DNA of 60,750 nt from Paulinella micropora (taxonomy: Eukaryota > Cercozoa > Imbricatea > Euglyphida). Under the pieces are notes generated by a model that worked only from the letters and a program-made list of their open reading frames with translations, did not search any database and had not been told where the DNA came from. Shown here piece after piece: positions 30,513 through 39,584 of the stretch. The position numbers and the translations under genes were made by a program. Each line of letters starts with the position of its first letter. Positions within the stretch are counted from its first letter, which is position 1. The DNA lies in NCBI GenBank assembly GCA_009731375.1, contig BJOX01000021.1, positions 1,236,163-1,296,912 on the forward strand, in the 5' to 3' direction.

Positions 30513-30519
<7 letters not shown>

Positions 30520-30802
30520 GGGGGGGGGGGGGGGGGGGGAGTTTCCCGTTGGGGGTGGCAGGGAGACAAAAATGCAGTAGTCAGTGACAAAAATGCAACA
30601 GCCGGGCCGGCCGAGGAAGGGTGACGTGGCACGCGCCTGGTCGGTCGTGTCTCTGTCACAACCCTCGAGTTTCTGCTCGAGGGAAGTGGGTAGCAGCCAG
30701 GGTCGAACCCCTTGTCGGCCGTACCACTGGATGTGAATTTCCGGAAACTTACCGCGCCGCAAACCAGGGGAAATTTTCGCGAAACTTTTAGCAGCGGCCG
30801 CA
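30512..30802 (+). repeat. Left terminal inverted repeat of the viral element
   Basis: Matches the reverse complement of 60489-60750 at high identity, beginning in a G-run and ending near 'gcagcggccgc'. Differences include a 21-bp tandem duplication on the left only (gacaaaaatgca at 30565 and 30586) and scattered substitutions. It contains a perfect 8-bp-stem hairpin (30662-30683, CCCTCGAG/CTCGAGGG) and the palindrome TTTCGCGAAA (30775-30784). TIRs of this kind mark the ends of linear PLV and polinton genomes. Confidence 0.9.
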
Positions 30803-30871
30803 ACACACTGGAAATTTCTTCCTGTCAGTGTTTTTGAATTTTCTTATGCTGTATGTGCAGACTGTCCGACG

Positions 30872-33123
30872 ATGCCCAAGAAAGCTCAAAAGAAGAAGGG
30901 GGATGCCGAGGACGATGACGAGGAGGAGAAAAAGATCGCTTCCTCCATGCAACAGCGCATGAACGTGGAACGGCTGCAGCACATCCTGACGCTGGCGCGC
31001 CTGCCAGTGGACGAGGCTGCGAAGGTGAGCGACATCATCGGTTTGTACAAGATGAGCCACGGGATAGCAATGATCGAATACACTGAGAGCAGGTGCTGCG
31101 AGGGGACTAGACTCTGGGGGAAGTGTGCGATCGGCCTAAGAAAGAAGTGGATCTGTCGCATGGCCGCGGGCGATTACTACGAGTGGCTGGATATCAAGAA
31201 CGCGGCGTGTACTCTGCTCGTGCAAACCATGTTCAAGCACGGGATCGAGGTGCCTACAGATATTGCGTATTACGCGCAGCCAGGCGGCAGGGAAGCCATG
31301 ATCGAGGATCTGTGCGCTGAGCTCAAGTGGGAGCACGACGAGGCGGGGAAGAAGCGCGGCAAGGAAGCGTTCCTGGCTGTCATCAACGGGAAAAAAGTGA
31401 CTGGCGACCCCGAGCTGGAGTGCGACCTCCTGAAATCATGGAAGAAGGACTGGAAGAGCGTGCTGCCCTCTTTCGTGATGCTGGCGGAGTACGGCCCGAT
31501 ATGGCAGGCGGTGCAGCAACAGCGGAACAAGCCCAATAAGGAGGCGACCTTCTTTTCCTACGTCTGGCAGAGCCTGGAGCGCAAGATTATGGAAAAGGTC
31601 GTCGAGTTCTTCCACTCACGCAGGGACGGCAAGAACAAGTTGTACAACGTGGGCGTGTGGAAACACGACGAGATCGGCGTCGAGAGAGTGTGGGGCGAAG
31701 GCAAGATCATGACGGACGAGATGATCAAGCAGGTGCAAGAGTACGTCAAGACGACGACTGGGTACGAAGTGGCCTTCCATTCTGATGCCGGGACGCCGAC
31801 CGACGATGACTGGGACCTGTACTACGGCGATCAGCACTTGCACAAGCTGTCCAGCCACGACGAGAAGTGCAGGCACGACCTGGTGAAGCACGCCCGGCGT
31901 TCCAGGGACATTCGCTTCAACGGGGAGGTACTTGGCCCCCACGCGAGAATCGAGGGAGTCTACTGCTTTGTAGGCGAGGCGGAGGAGTACATGGATCGTA
32001 TCCTGATGGACACCGACAAGGAAAAGCTTCTCCAGAACGTCAACAAGGAAAAGCTTCTTAAGTGGTTCGTTGGTACTAGCCACCGCTTCTTCCCTGTCAA
32101 GCGCCAGTCGGAGACGCGGACTGACTGGATCAGCTTCAGGAACTGCACTTTCAACTCGCGCACTTTGGTTATTCGCACCTGGGAACAGCTGCGTGCTGAA
32201 GGGCAGGCGGCTCCGTTTACGGATCATTTCTACGACGTCGAGATGGACACGGAGAAGATGATCAAGGCCATGTGCGGCGACGACGACATGACTCCTGACT
32301 GGCGAGGCCTGCTTCAATTCCAGTTGAGCAAGCCTATGTACGACATCTTCGAAACGCTGCTGGGCAGGCTCCAATTCCCGCTCAGGGAACGATATAACTG
32401 GCAGGTGGTTCCTTTCATGCTGGGCGACGGGGGCACAGGGAAAGGGACAGTCATCGAGATCCTGCAGGCGATGAAGCCCCTTGGCAAGGTGGGCTCTATC
32501 AGCAAGACCACCGAGAAGAACTTTGGGCTGTCTTCGCTGTACGACAAGGAGCTTGTCGTGATCCCACTCGACTTTGCGAACACTGTTGACCAGGCCACGA
32601 TGCAAAGCATGGTGTCGGGCGAGCTGGTCAATGTGCCACTCAAGAACAAGACCGCCAAGAGCACGGTGAACTGGAAACCGCCGCTTATCTTTGGTGCTAA
32701 CTACATATTCAACTACAAGGACGGCCAAGGCCAGTGGAAGCGTCGGTTGGCTCTGTTTCTGTTCAACGAGCTCGTGAAAAGGGCGGACGACTGCCTCGGG
32801 AAATCCATTATCGCAAACGAAATGCCCTACATCCTGGCGCGCTGCGTCGCCAGGTACAAGCGCGCAGTGGACGAGCACCCGCGCGCAGACTTTTGGGCGG
32901 ACATTGCGCCAGAGGAGCTGCGACAGAACCAGAAATTCGTGGAGAGCAGTACGAACGTGCTGGCCCGTTTTCTGAACGAAGGCAGCAAGGACTACGGCGT
33001 TATTTACGAGAAGAACCATTTTACGCCGTGGCAAGACTTTGCGAACGCGGTCAACAAGTACCTGAAGGAAGAATGCAAGTTGCCCACCGTGTCTGCAGAG
33101 GATCTGGGAGATACCGCGCTGCG
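30872..33123 (+). CDS. TVpol-SF3 helicase fusion (replication protein), 3' end lost in gap
   Basis: Replication protein with two parts. Residues about 80-290 carry family-A-polymerase-like motifs of the transposon-virus polymerase (TVpol) family: motif A DIKNAACTLL (D107), a motif-B-like lysine in GKEAFLAVINGKK (K164) and motif C KHDEI (H265-D266-E267). Residues about 480-640 form a D5-type superfamily 3 helicase: Walker A GDGGTGKGT (518-526, K524), Walker B ELVVIPLD (D567), motif C LIFGAN and downstream QWKRRL, a likely Arg finger. The N-terminus is Lys/Asp/Glu-rich. TVpol-SF3 fusions are a hallmark of polinton-like viruses. The frame is open from ATG 30872 to the 925-N gap at residue 751. 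First gene inside the left TIR, so probably early. Confidence 0.88.
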
Positions 33124-34048
33124 NNNNNNNNNNNNNNNNNNNNNNNNNNNNNNNNNNNNNNNNNNNNNNNNNNNNNNNNNNNNNNNNNNNNNNNNNNNNN
33201 NNNNNNNNNNNNNNNNNNNNNNNNNNNNNNNNNNNNNNNNNNNNNNNNNNNNNNNNNNNNNNNNNNNNNNNNNNNNNNNNNNNNNNNNNNNNNNNNNNNN
33301 NNNNNNNNNNNNNNNNNNNNNNNNNNNNNNNNNNNNNNNNNNNNNNNNNNNNNNNNNNNNNNNNNNNNNNNNNNNNNNNNNNNNNNNNNNNNNNNNNNNN
33401 NNNNNNNNNNNNNNNNNNNNNNNNNNNNNNNNNNNNNNNNNNNNNNNNNNNNNNNNNNNNNNNNNNNNNNNNNNNNNNNNNNNNNNNNNNNNNNNNNNNN
33501 NNNNNNNNNNNNNNNNNNNNNNNNNNNNNNNNNNNNNNNNNNNNNNNNNNNNNNNNNNNNNNNNNNNNNNNNNNNNNNNNNNNNNNNNNNNNNNNNNNNN
33601 NNNNNNNNNNNNNNNNNNNNNNNNNNNNNNNNNNNNNNNNNNNNNNNNNNNNNNNNNNNNNNNNNNNNNNNNNNNNNNNNNNNNNNNNNNNNNNNNNNNN
33701 NNNNNNNNNNNNNNNNNNNNNNNNNNNNNNNNNNNNNNNNNNNNNNNNNNNNNNNNNNNNNNNNNNNNNNNNNNNNNNNNNNNNNNNNNNNNNNNNNNNN
33801 NNNNNNNNNNNNNNNNNNNNNNNNNNNNNNNNNNNNNNNNNNNNNNNNNNNNNNNNNNNNNNNNNNNNNNNNNNNNNNNNNNNNNNNNNNNNNNNNNNNN
33901 NNNNNNNNNNNNNNNNNNNNNNNNNNNNNNNNNNNNNNNNNNNNNNNNNNNNNNNNNNNNNNNNNNNNNNNNNNNNNNNNNNNNNNNNNNNNNNNNNNNN
34001 NNNNNNNNNNNNNNNNNNNNNNNNNNNNNNNNNNNNNNNNNNNNNNNN
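33124..34048. other. 925-N assembly gap
   Basis: Hides the end of the TVpol-helicase gene and possibly another gene. Other gaps inside the virus: 44906-45160, 45474-45483, 51738-51747, 54166-54175. Confidence 0.99.
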
Positions 34049-34303
34049 TACAAACCACAGCCCTGGATGCAAGCACTGGCCGCGGGGGTTGCGGCTGTCT
34101 GGCTGAGCGGCGCCTTGGACGATAGGCAGACAGGGGTTTTCGGCGGAGAGGCGTGGTGGGCTCAACACAGAAAAACACATGGGCTCTTGTGGGCCTCCTA
34201 TGCTGCAACCGGCCGCGGCGAAATTTTGCTAGGAGACGCGGTCTACGGGGCTTGGGTTGCGACAGAACACGGAAAAAAAAGTTCTGGAACAGACTCTGTA
34301 TAG
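34049..34303 (+). CDS. C-terminal fragment of uncertain gene after the gap
   Basis: An 84-codon open frame leaves the gap and stops at 34303, seven bases before the RNR start. It includes GVAAVWLSGALDD and VYGAWVATEHGKK. It could be the end of the TVpol-helicase or of another gene lost in the gap. The N count may be an estimate, so frame continuity across the gap means nothing. No domain is recognised. Confidence 0.35.
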   Translation, partial: YKPQPWMQALAAGVAAVWLSGALDDRQTGVFGGEAWWAQHRKTHGLLWASYAATGRGEILLGDAVYGAWVATEHGKKSSGTDSV

Positions 34304-34309
34304 AGGCCG

Positions 34310-36578
34310 ATGCAGGTCACGAAGCGTAATGGAGCTCCGCAAGCCGTTTCGCTCGATAAGATTCTGGCGCGAGTTGCTAGCCTGTCCGAAGATCTGTGTT
34401 CCTGTGACCCCGTTCATGTCGCCCAACAGGTTGTGGCGGGTCTCTACGATGGAGTGCTGACGAGCGAATTCGACGCGCTGGCCGCGTCAACGTGTGCGTC
34501 GCTCGCGATTCAACACCCGCAGTACGGAGAGCTGAGTGGTCGTCTCCTGGCCTCCAACCACGCCAAGCAGTGCCCACGTACCTTCGGAGCAGCCATGGAA
34601 CAGCTTAGATGGTGTATGGAACCGGGCTTTTCGATTTTTGTAGACCAGAACGCGGGGCAGCTCAATGCCATGATCAAGGCCGAACGAGATATGTTGTATG
34701 ACTACTTTGGCTACTCAACGCTGCTTAAGTCCTACTTGCTCCAAGACAGCAAGGGCCGCGCGTGCGAGACGGCCCAGTACATGTGGCTTCGCGTGGCTGT
34801 CCACCTGCACCGCCGCGAGTCCAAAGAGCCATTGAAACGAATTCGAGAAACCTATGACCTCATGTCATTGCAATTCTATACACACGCGTCACCTACCCTA
34901 TTTAATAGTGGACTGAAAAGAGCGGGCCAGCTTTCTTCTTGCTTTTTGCTCCCGATTAAACAAGACTCGTTGAGTGGCATCTACGACACGATCAAAGATG
35001 TTGCTCTTATCAGCAAGGGAGGTGGCGGTATTGGTCTGCACCTTGGCTGTGTGAGGGCCAAGGGCTCCCTGATACACAGCACGGGTGGGCACAGTGACGG
35101 CGTGGTACCCTTATGCAAAGTGCTAAACGAGACTGCCCGCTACGCAAATCAGGCAGGGAAGCGAAAGGGGGCGATCGCAGTCTACTTGCCAGTACATCAC
35201 CCCGACGTATTTGAATGGCTTGAGCTCAAAAAGACCACCGGCTCCGAAGAACTGCGAGCCCGAGACTTGTTTCTAGGGCTGACAGTGCCAGACCTGTTTA
35301 TGGAGCGAGCTGAAAATGACGGTGACTGGAGTCTTTTTTGCCCGGACGAGACGGGCGTAGGCGACCTGGACGCCCTCTACGGCAAGGAGTTCGAGTCTCA
35401 GTACAAGCGGGCCGAGAGGCTGGGCCTGGCGAGGCGTACCGTCAAGGCTCGTGAGCTCTGGAGTGCCGTCTGCCGTGCACAGATCGAGTCGGGCGGGGTT
35501 CCTTACATTATGTACAAGGACGCAGTGAACGCCAAATCAAACCAAAAAAAACCTGGGCACGATTCGCTGCAGCAATTTGTGCGCAGAAGTGGTTCAGTAC
35601 AGCTCCGGCGGCGAGTGTGGCGAGCATAGCGTGTGTAACTTGGCTTCTATCGCGCTGCCTAAATTTGTGTCGGAGGACCGCAAGTCCTTTAATTTTGAGT
35701 TGCTGCGGTCGTGCGTGCGTGTAGCAATCAGAAATCTCGACACTGTCGTCGACATTACAGACTATCCCACTGAGGAAGCCAGACGCAGCAACCTCTTGCA
35801 TCGTCCGGTGGCCCTTGGTGTCAATGGCCTGGCCGACGTGTTTGCTCTGATGAAGATGCCATGGGACTCAACAGAGGCACAAAAGCTCAATGTCAAGATC
35901 GCGCATGAAATGTACTACGCCGCATTATGGGCCTCGAGCGAGCTGGCACAGGAGAAGGGTGCTTACAAGAGTTTCGGCGGGTCTCCTGCTAGCCAGGGGC
36001 TCCTGCAGTTCGATCTGTGGCCCGGCAGGCAGCAGACAGACGACCGCTGGGACTCGCTCCGCCTGAGCATCACCAAGTATGGGCTACGAAACTCGCAGCT
36101 AATTGCCTACATGCCGACTGCCACGACCGCTCAGATCCTGGGCAATTTTGAATCATTCGAGCCTCCCCACTCAAACGTCTTTGTGCGCCGTGTGCTCTCT
36201 GGTGAGCACGTCGTGTGGAACAAACACTTGGTGCACGAGCTAGAAGAGCGCGGCCTCTGGAACGATCAGCTCCGTGATAAAATCATTGCCGACGGCGGGA
36301 GCGTGCAAAGATGCGACCTGCCCCAAGACATCAAAAACATCTACAAGACCGTGTGGGAAATTCCCCTTCGTTTGCAGCTGCACCTGGCTGCCGATCGCGG
36401 GCCTTTTGTCTGTGGCTCGCAGTCGCTCAACTTACACATGACCGACCCCAATGAAAGAAAAGTCAGCAGCTGTCATTTCTACGCGTGGCAGCTCGGTTTA
36501 AAAACAACCTATTATGTAAGAACCCAGGCCGCTAGCAAGGCCCTGGGGCCGGCAGATTGTGCTGTCTGTGTAGCTTGA
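34310..36578 (+). CDS. Ribonucleotide reductase large subunit (class I), one frameshift
   Basis: Reduces ribonucleoside diphosphates to deoxy forms together with the small subunit encoded at 52701. N-terminal ATP-cone-like segment (TKRNGAPQAVSLDKI), then the R1 barrel: first redox Cys in GQLSSCFLL, GGGGIGLHLG, the NLC-E active-site triad, second redox Cys in VCNLASIAL, the MPTATTAQILGN signature near the radical tyrosine, and a C-terminal CxxC-type tail (CAVCVA). About 755 residues in total, the usual R1 size. The reading frame changes at an A8 run (35544-35551): the first frame stops at 35629 and the second continues to 36578. One surplus A in the run explains it, so a consensus error is likelier than decay. 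Confidence 0.93.
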
Positions 36579-36589
36579 AATCTTTTTAA

Positions 36590-37321
36590 TTAAACCAAAT
36601 CTACAGTCAAGTCCATGGCCAAATGGCCGCCCTCGCCGTTCTCTTCGGATAGTGACACGCCAAACGCTTCTTTTTCCGAGAGGTCCTGGTCAGGGTAGCC
36701 CAGGCCCTCGTGTTGCTTGCGAATCTGCAGAACGCGCCACGACAGAGTGACTTTTTCGCCCTTAGAACACAAAGCGGTAGCCTGAATCACCGTTTTCACC
36801 ACGTCTCCCTTTTGCAGCGTGGCGGTGTCGGCCCCGCCCAAGAACCTCGCCCCCGTGACAGTGACGTTCAGACGAGGTGCCCAGGCCCGGTCCGATTTCT
36901 GCGAAGTGCGCAGCCGTGTACAGGGCTGGTAGCAGCACTTGACTTGATCGTCGCTCCGCGCCATCGGGCCGGCCCTCTTCATTGTCGGCACAACCTTGTC
37001 GCGGTTCTCCACCACTAGCTCGGCCACGCGATCGTCGATCGCTCGCACCACCTGGTAGGCCTGCAGCACCGCACCATACTGTCGTGCGTCCTTAAAGTCG
37101 AGATCGACGGTGGTCTTGGCCGACTTGTTGCCTTGGTCGTACGTCGAGGGATCCCAGGCGAGTTGCATGGCGGGGAGAACCAGCGTCAGGCTCTTTTTGT
37201 CATAGCACAGGTTCGAAAAGATGCTACCGTAAGCACTTCGTGGTTCAGACAGGTGCAGCTTCTTCGGGTCGGCCGCCGGGTCAAAGGCTTTGACTTGGTT
37301 GTTGTCGGTGACGATAGACAT
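36590..37321 (-). CDS. Putative ssDNA-binding protein of the large-DNA-virus type
   Basis: 243-aa soluble protein, convergent with the RNR gene and separated from it by 11 bp. The pattern of a strand with LTLVLPAMQLAWD near residue 48, a middle APRLNVTV block, then DVVKTVIQATALC and the C-terminal strand VTLSWRVLQIR resembles the ssDNA-binding-like family of phycodna- and mimi-type viruses (DUF5871), which ends in a similar 'G..W.vlQi' strand. Assignment is from pattern memory, not a search. Position in a replication cluster fits. The divergent A/T-rich gap to the clamp gene (37322-37466) probably holds both promoters. Confidence 0.4.
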   Translation of the reverse strand: MSIVTDNNQVKAFDPAADPKKLHLSEPRSAYGSIFSNLCYDKKSLTLVLPAMQLAWDPSTYDQGNKSAKTTVDLDFKDARQYGAVLQAYQVVRAIDDRVAELVVENRDKVVPTMKRAGPMARSDDQVKCCYQPCTRLRTSQKSDRAWAPRLNVTVTGARFLGGADTATLQKGDVVKTVIQATALCSKGEKVTLSWRVLQIRKQHEGLGYPDQDLSEKEAFGVSLSEENGEGGHLAMDLTVDLV

Positions 37322-37466
37322 TTCGATTTGTGTGGCTCTTTTTTATTTCGACAGTACAGGTTTTTCTTTTTCGGCTTTTAAATCTTAAATCTCGAACCTC
37401 GCAATTTAAAAGTTGTAATTAGAAAGGAGGAAAAAAAAGTGGCAAACAGAACAAACGTCTCAAAAA

Positions 37467-38435
37467 ATGATGACTCGTTTTCTTTGGAGGTCCAAGACCC
37501 ACGGGATTGCTTTCCGCCGGGCGCTCGACTCGCTGTCGCCGCTGTTGCTAGAGGCCCGAATCGAGGCCACGGTCGACAAGCTCGTGCTCTGCAGCGCGGC
37601 CGACGGGCTGGTCGGGCAGTTCGTGGTCCCCTTTTCGGGCGCCAATGGTGATTATGTCAACCTGATGTTCCCCAAGTGCGTGTTCAGCGTCGATCTCAAG
37701 GAGATGTCCTGCTGGCTTTCTACTTTCCGCGAGGGCATGGTCTTGGAACTCTCAGTCGCGGTCGACAACAAGCTCTGTGTCAAGTTTTACAACGAGGCCA
37801 AATCCTTCGAGCACTACTCTGACCTGACCTCGCTGCTCGTGTCCCAGGAGGCTGCTTTTCTACCAACGACTGATTGGTCCAATGTAGACCGACTCGTCGA
37901 AGTGTCTGGCCCCGCCCTGAACGCCGTGATCAGGCATCATTCCAAATCCGATTCGCACTGCCGTCTGTTCGTGGAAGGGGACAGGCTCTGTGCCGAATCC
38001 TCCTTGCGAGCAGTGGACGCCAGTCGGCTGGCACGCACTTCGCTCGGTGGCATCGCCCTGCTCGCGGAGGACAAGGACTCGCTGCTGCGCTCGGACCTGT
38101 CACACCCGCCCACCGAATCCGGCGAGTGTGTCTACGCCCTCGAAGTCCTCAAGAAGATACTCAAATCGTGTGCTTTCCAGGAGAAAAAGACTGGCCGGGT
38201 GCTGGTCGGCGCTGCCCCGAACGTGCTGCACCTCGTCTTCAAGCGGGACGGCGGCCCGTGGCTCAAGTACACCATCCCGGCCGACGCCGAATCGCCGCCC
38301 CCTCTGCCCGCGCTGGCGCCGCTCGCCCTGACCACCGACAGCGCCGCCGAGGAGAGTGAACAGCGCAGGGTGGTCAAACGCAAGAAGAAGAACCCTAAGC
38401 GGAAGAGAACAGACGAATCCCAGGCAGGCGTTTAA
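37467..38435 (+). CDS. Sliding-clamp (PCNA)-like protein
   Basis: 322 aa. The first about 260 residues show clamp-like topology: an opening helix (FRRALDSLSPLLLEARIEA) followed by KLVLCSAADGLVGQFVVPF, a second repeat with a long strand series, and a late LEVLKKILKSCAF helix. The tail (about 300-322) is Lys/Arg-rich with RRVVKRKKKNPKRKR, a probable bipartite nuclear-localisation signal. Clamps tether DNA polymerases. Divergent from the SSB-like gene across a 145-bp AT-rich promoter region. Similarity is weak; it could be another DNA-binding protein. Confidence 0.5.
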   Translation: MMTRFLWRSKTHGIAFRRALDSLSPLLLEARIEATVDKLVLCSAADGLVGQFVVPFSGANGDYVNLMFPKCVFSVDLKEMSCWLSTFREGMVLELSVAVDNKLCVKFYNEAKSFEHYSDLTSLLVSQEAAFLPTTDWSNVDRLVEVSGPALNAVIRHHSKSDSHCRLFVEGDRLCAESSLRAVDASRLARTSLGGIALLAEDKDSLLRSDLSHPPTESGECVYALEVLKKILKSCAFQEKKTGRVLVGAAPNVLHLVFKRDGGPWLKYTIPADAESPPPLPALAPLALTTDSAAEESEQRRVVKRKKKNPKRKRTDESQAGV

Positions 38436-38875
38436 GCCTCCTTAGCGTGTACTTGCGGCCAGCGAGCTTGCTAATAAAATTCTTTTGTGTCTCTTTTCTG
38501 TGCACCGACACGTACCAATTCACAACCCGTCCCACGGCCCTGAAAGCCGAGATGTCTAACGGCCCTCCGTAGTCCACTAGCTCGTGACGGTCGGGCGCAG
38601 GCTGCACCAGCTGCTTGTGTAGATTGACTCTTAGGAACGAGTGCAGCATGACCAGTGAACGCGAATGCAGCGTCTCGGCAATCCCATATTCCGCAAATTT
38701 GGCCGCGCAGCCCATAGAACAAAAGTGGCCCCAGACGAACAATTCTTCGTCCGCGTGGGCTATTGGCAATGACGCCGAAGAAGAGGCAGTGCCTCCTTTC
38801 AAGCTCCTGACCCCTGTTCTGACTTACGAGCAGGATGGGGAAAAAGAAAACGAACTTGAGAGCGTCGCAGAGCAT
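38395..38875 (-). CDS. FCS-type zinc-finger protein (late-transcription-factor or MYM-like), start unclear
   Basis: The downstream frame (to 38395) contains ELFVWGHFCSMGCAAKF, a 'G-x-FCS-x-x-C' block typical of MYM/FCS zinc fingers and of the VLTF2-like factors of large DNA viruses, and a basic C-terminus (KYTLRRLKRLPG). That frame has no ATG and is closed by a TAA at about 38822. The best start signal, TTAATTAAAACGAAAAATG at 38875, is in another frame. A frameshift or an unrecognised small intron (a gtaagt lies at 38827) must join them. The 3' end overlaps the convergent clamp gene by about 40 bp. Confidence 0.4.
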
Positions 38876-38926
38876 TTTTCGTTTTAATTAAAAAATCAAG
38901 AAAATTTAAAAATCCGTAATGTACAG

Positions 38927-39484
38927 CTACCTGTTGAACCGGGGCTTGAACCGGGTGGCAGTCTCTTCTGCTCCCGTCAGCCACAAATAACTGGTCCACT
39001 TGTCTACTTGCAGCACGGGCCAGCCCGCGTCCTCATACGCCAGCTGGAAGCGGTAGGCCGGTACGTACGCTAGCGCCACAATAGAATCTCGTGTCGTCCT
39101 GGGCACGGGGAAAGACGTGCGGCCCATGCGCCTGCACGCGGCAAAGGGCGTGATCACCCGGTCGCGGTGGTGGAACACGAAGCAGGTGCCGCAGTAGCCC
39201 TCGACCGTCCTCTTTTGGGTGCAGGTAAAGCAGATGTGCTCGCTCTTGCGCGACACGGTGTTGATTAGGTGCGGCAGCGACTTGGTGTCGTACTTGAAAG
39301 TAGCGTTCAGGAACTTGTGCAGGCCGGACAGCTCGCCGTTCTGCACTTTGCGCCGCTTCCACCGGCCGCGCGCGAACCGGCTCGTGTGCGTTTTGAGGTG
39401 ACGGATCGTGTGCGCGACCTCGCCGACGCAGAGGTAAGAAAGCACTTCCACCAGGAGATCAGCTGGTAGTGCGGCTAGTATCAT
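38927..39484 (-). CDS. F-box protein with Cys cluster
   Basis: 185 aa. Residues about 6-37 (LPADLLVEVLSYLCVGEVAH) match an F-box: Leu-Pro opening, LL, the 'SYL' core and a following hydrophobic helix. F-boxes bind SKP1 of SCF ubiquitin ligases. The middle holds HICFTCTQKR and GYCGTCFVFHH, probably one or two zinc-binding knuckles, which could be the substrate-recruiting part. Viral F-box proteins usually redirect host ubiquitination; that role is inferred. Complete ORF with ATG at 39484. Confidence 0.6.
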   Translation of the reverse strand: MILAALPADLLVEVLSYLCVGEVAHTIRHLKTHTSRFARGRWKRRKVQNGELSGLHKFLNATFKYDTKSLPHLINTVSRKSEHICFTCTQKRTVEGYCGTCFVFHHRDRVITPFAACRRMGRTSFPVPRTTRDSIVALAYVPAYRFQLAYEDAGWPVLQVDKWTSYLWLTGAEETATRFKPRFNR

Positions 39485-39584
39485 TTTTGACTTGTTTAAC
39501 TATAAGGGATAGAACTTTTTGTTTTTTTTGGGGCAGCTGTGACCACCCTCCCCTTGATATTACGGGCCAAGCGTGCCCCACGCT

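Noticed and set aside
31616-34180. 854-codon minus frame opposite the TVpol-helicase
   Set aside because: Includes the N gap and is the antisense shadow of a GC-rich gene whose + frame has clear polymerase and helicase motifs.
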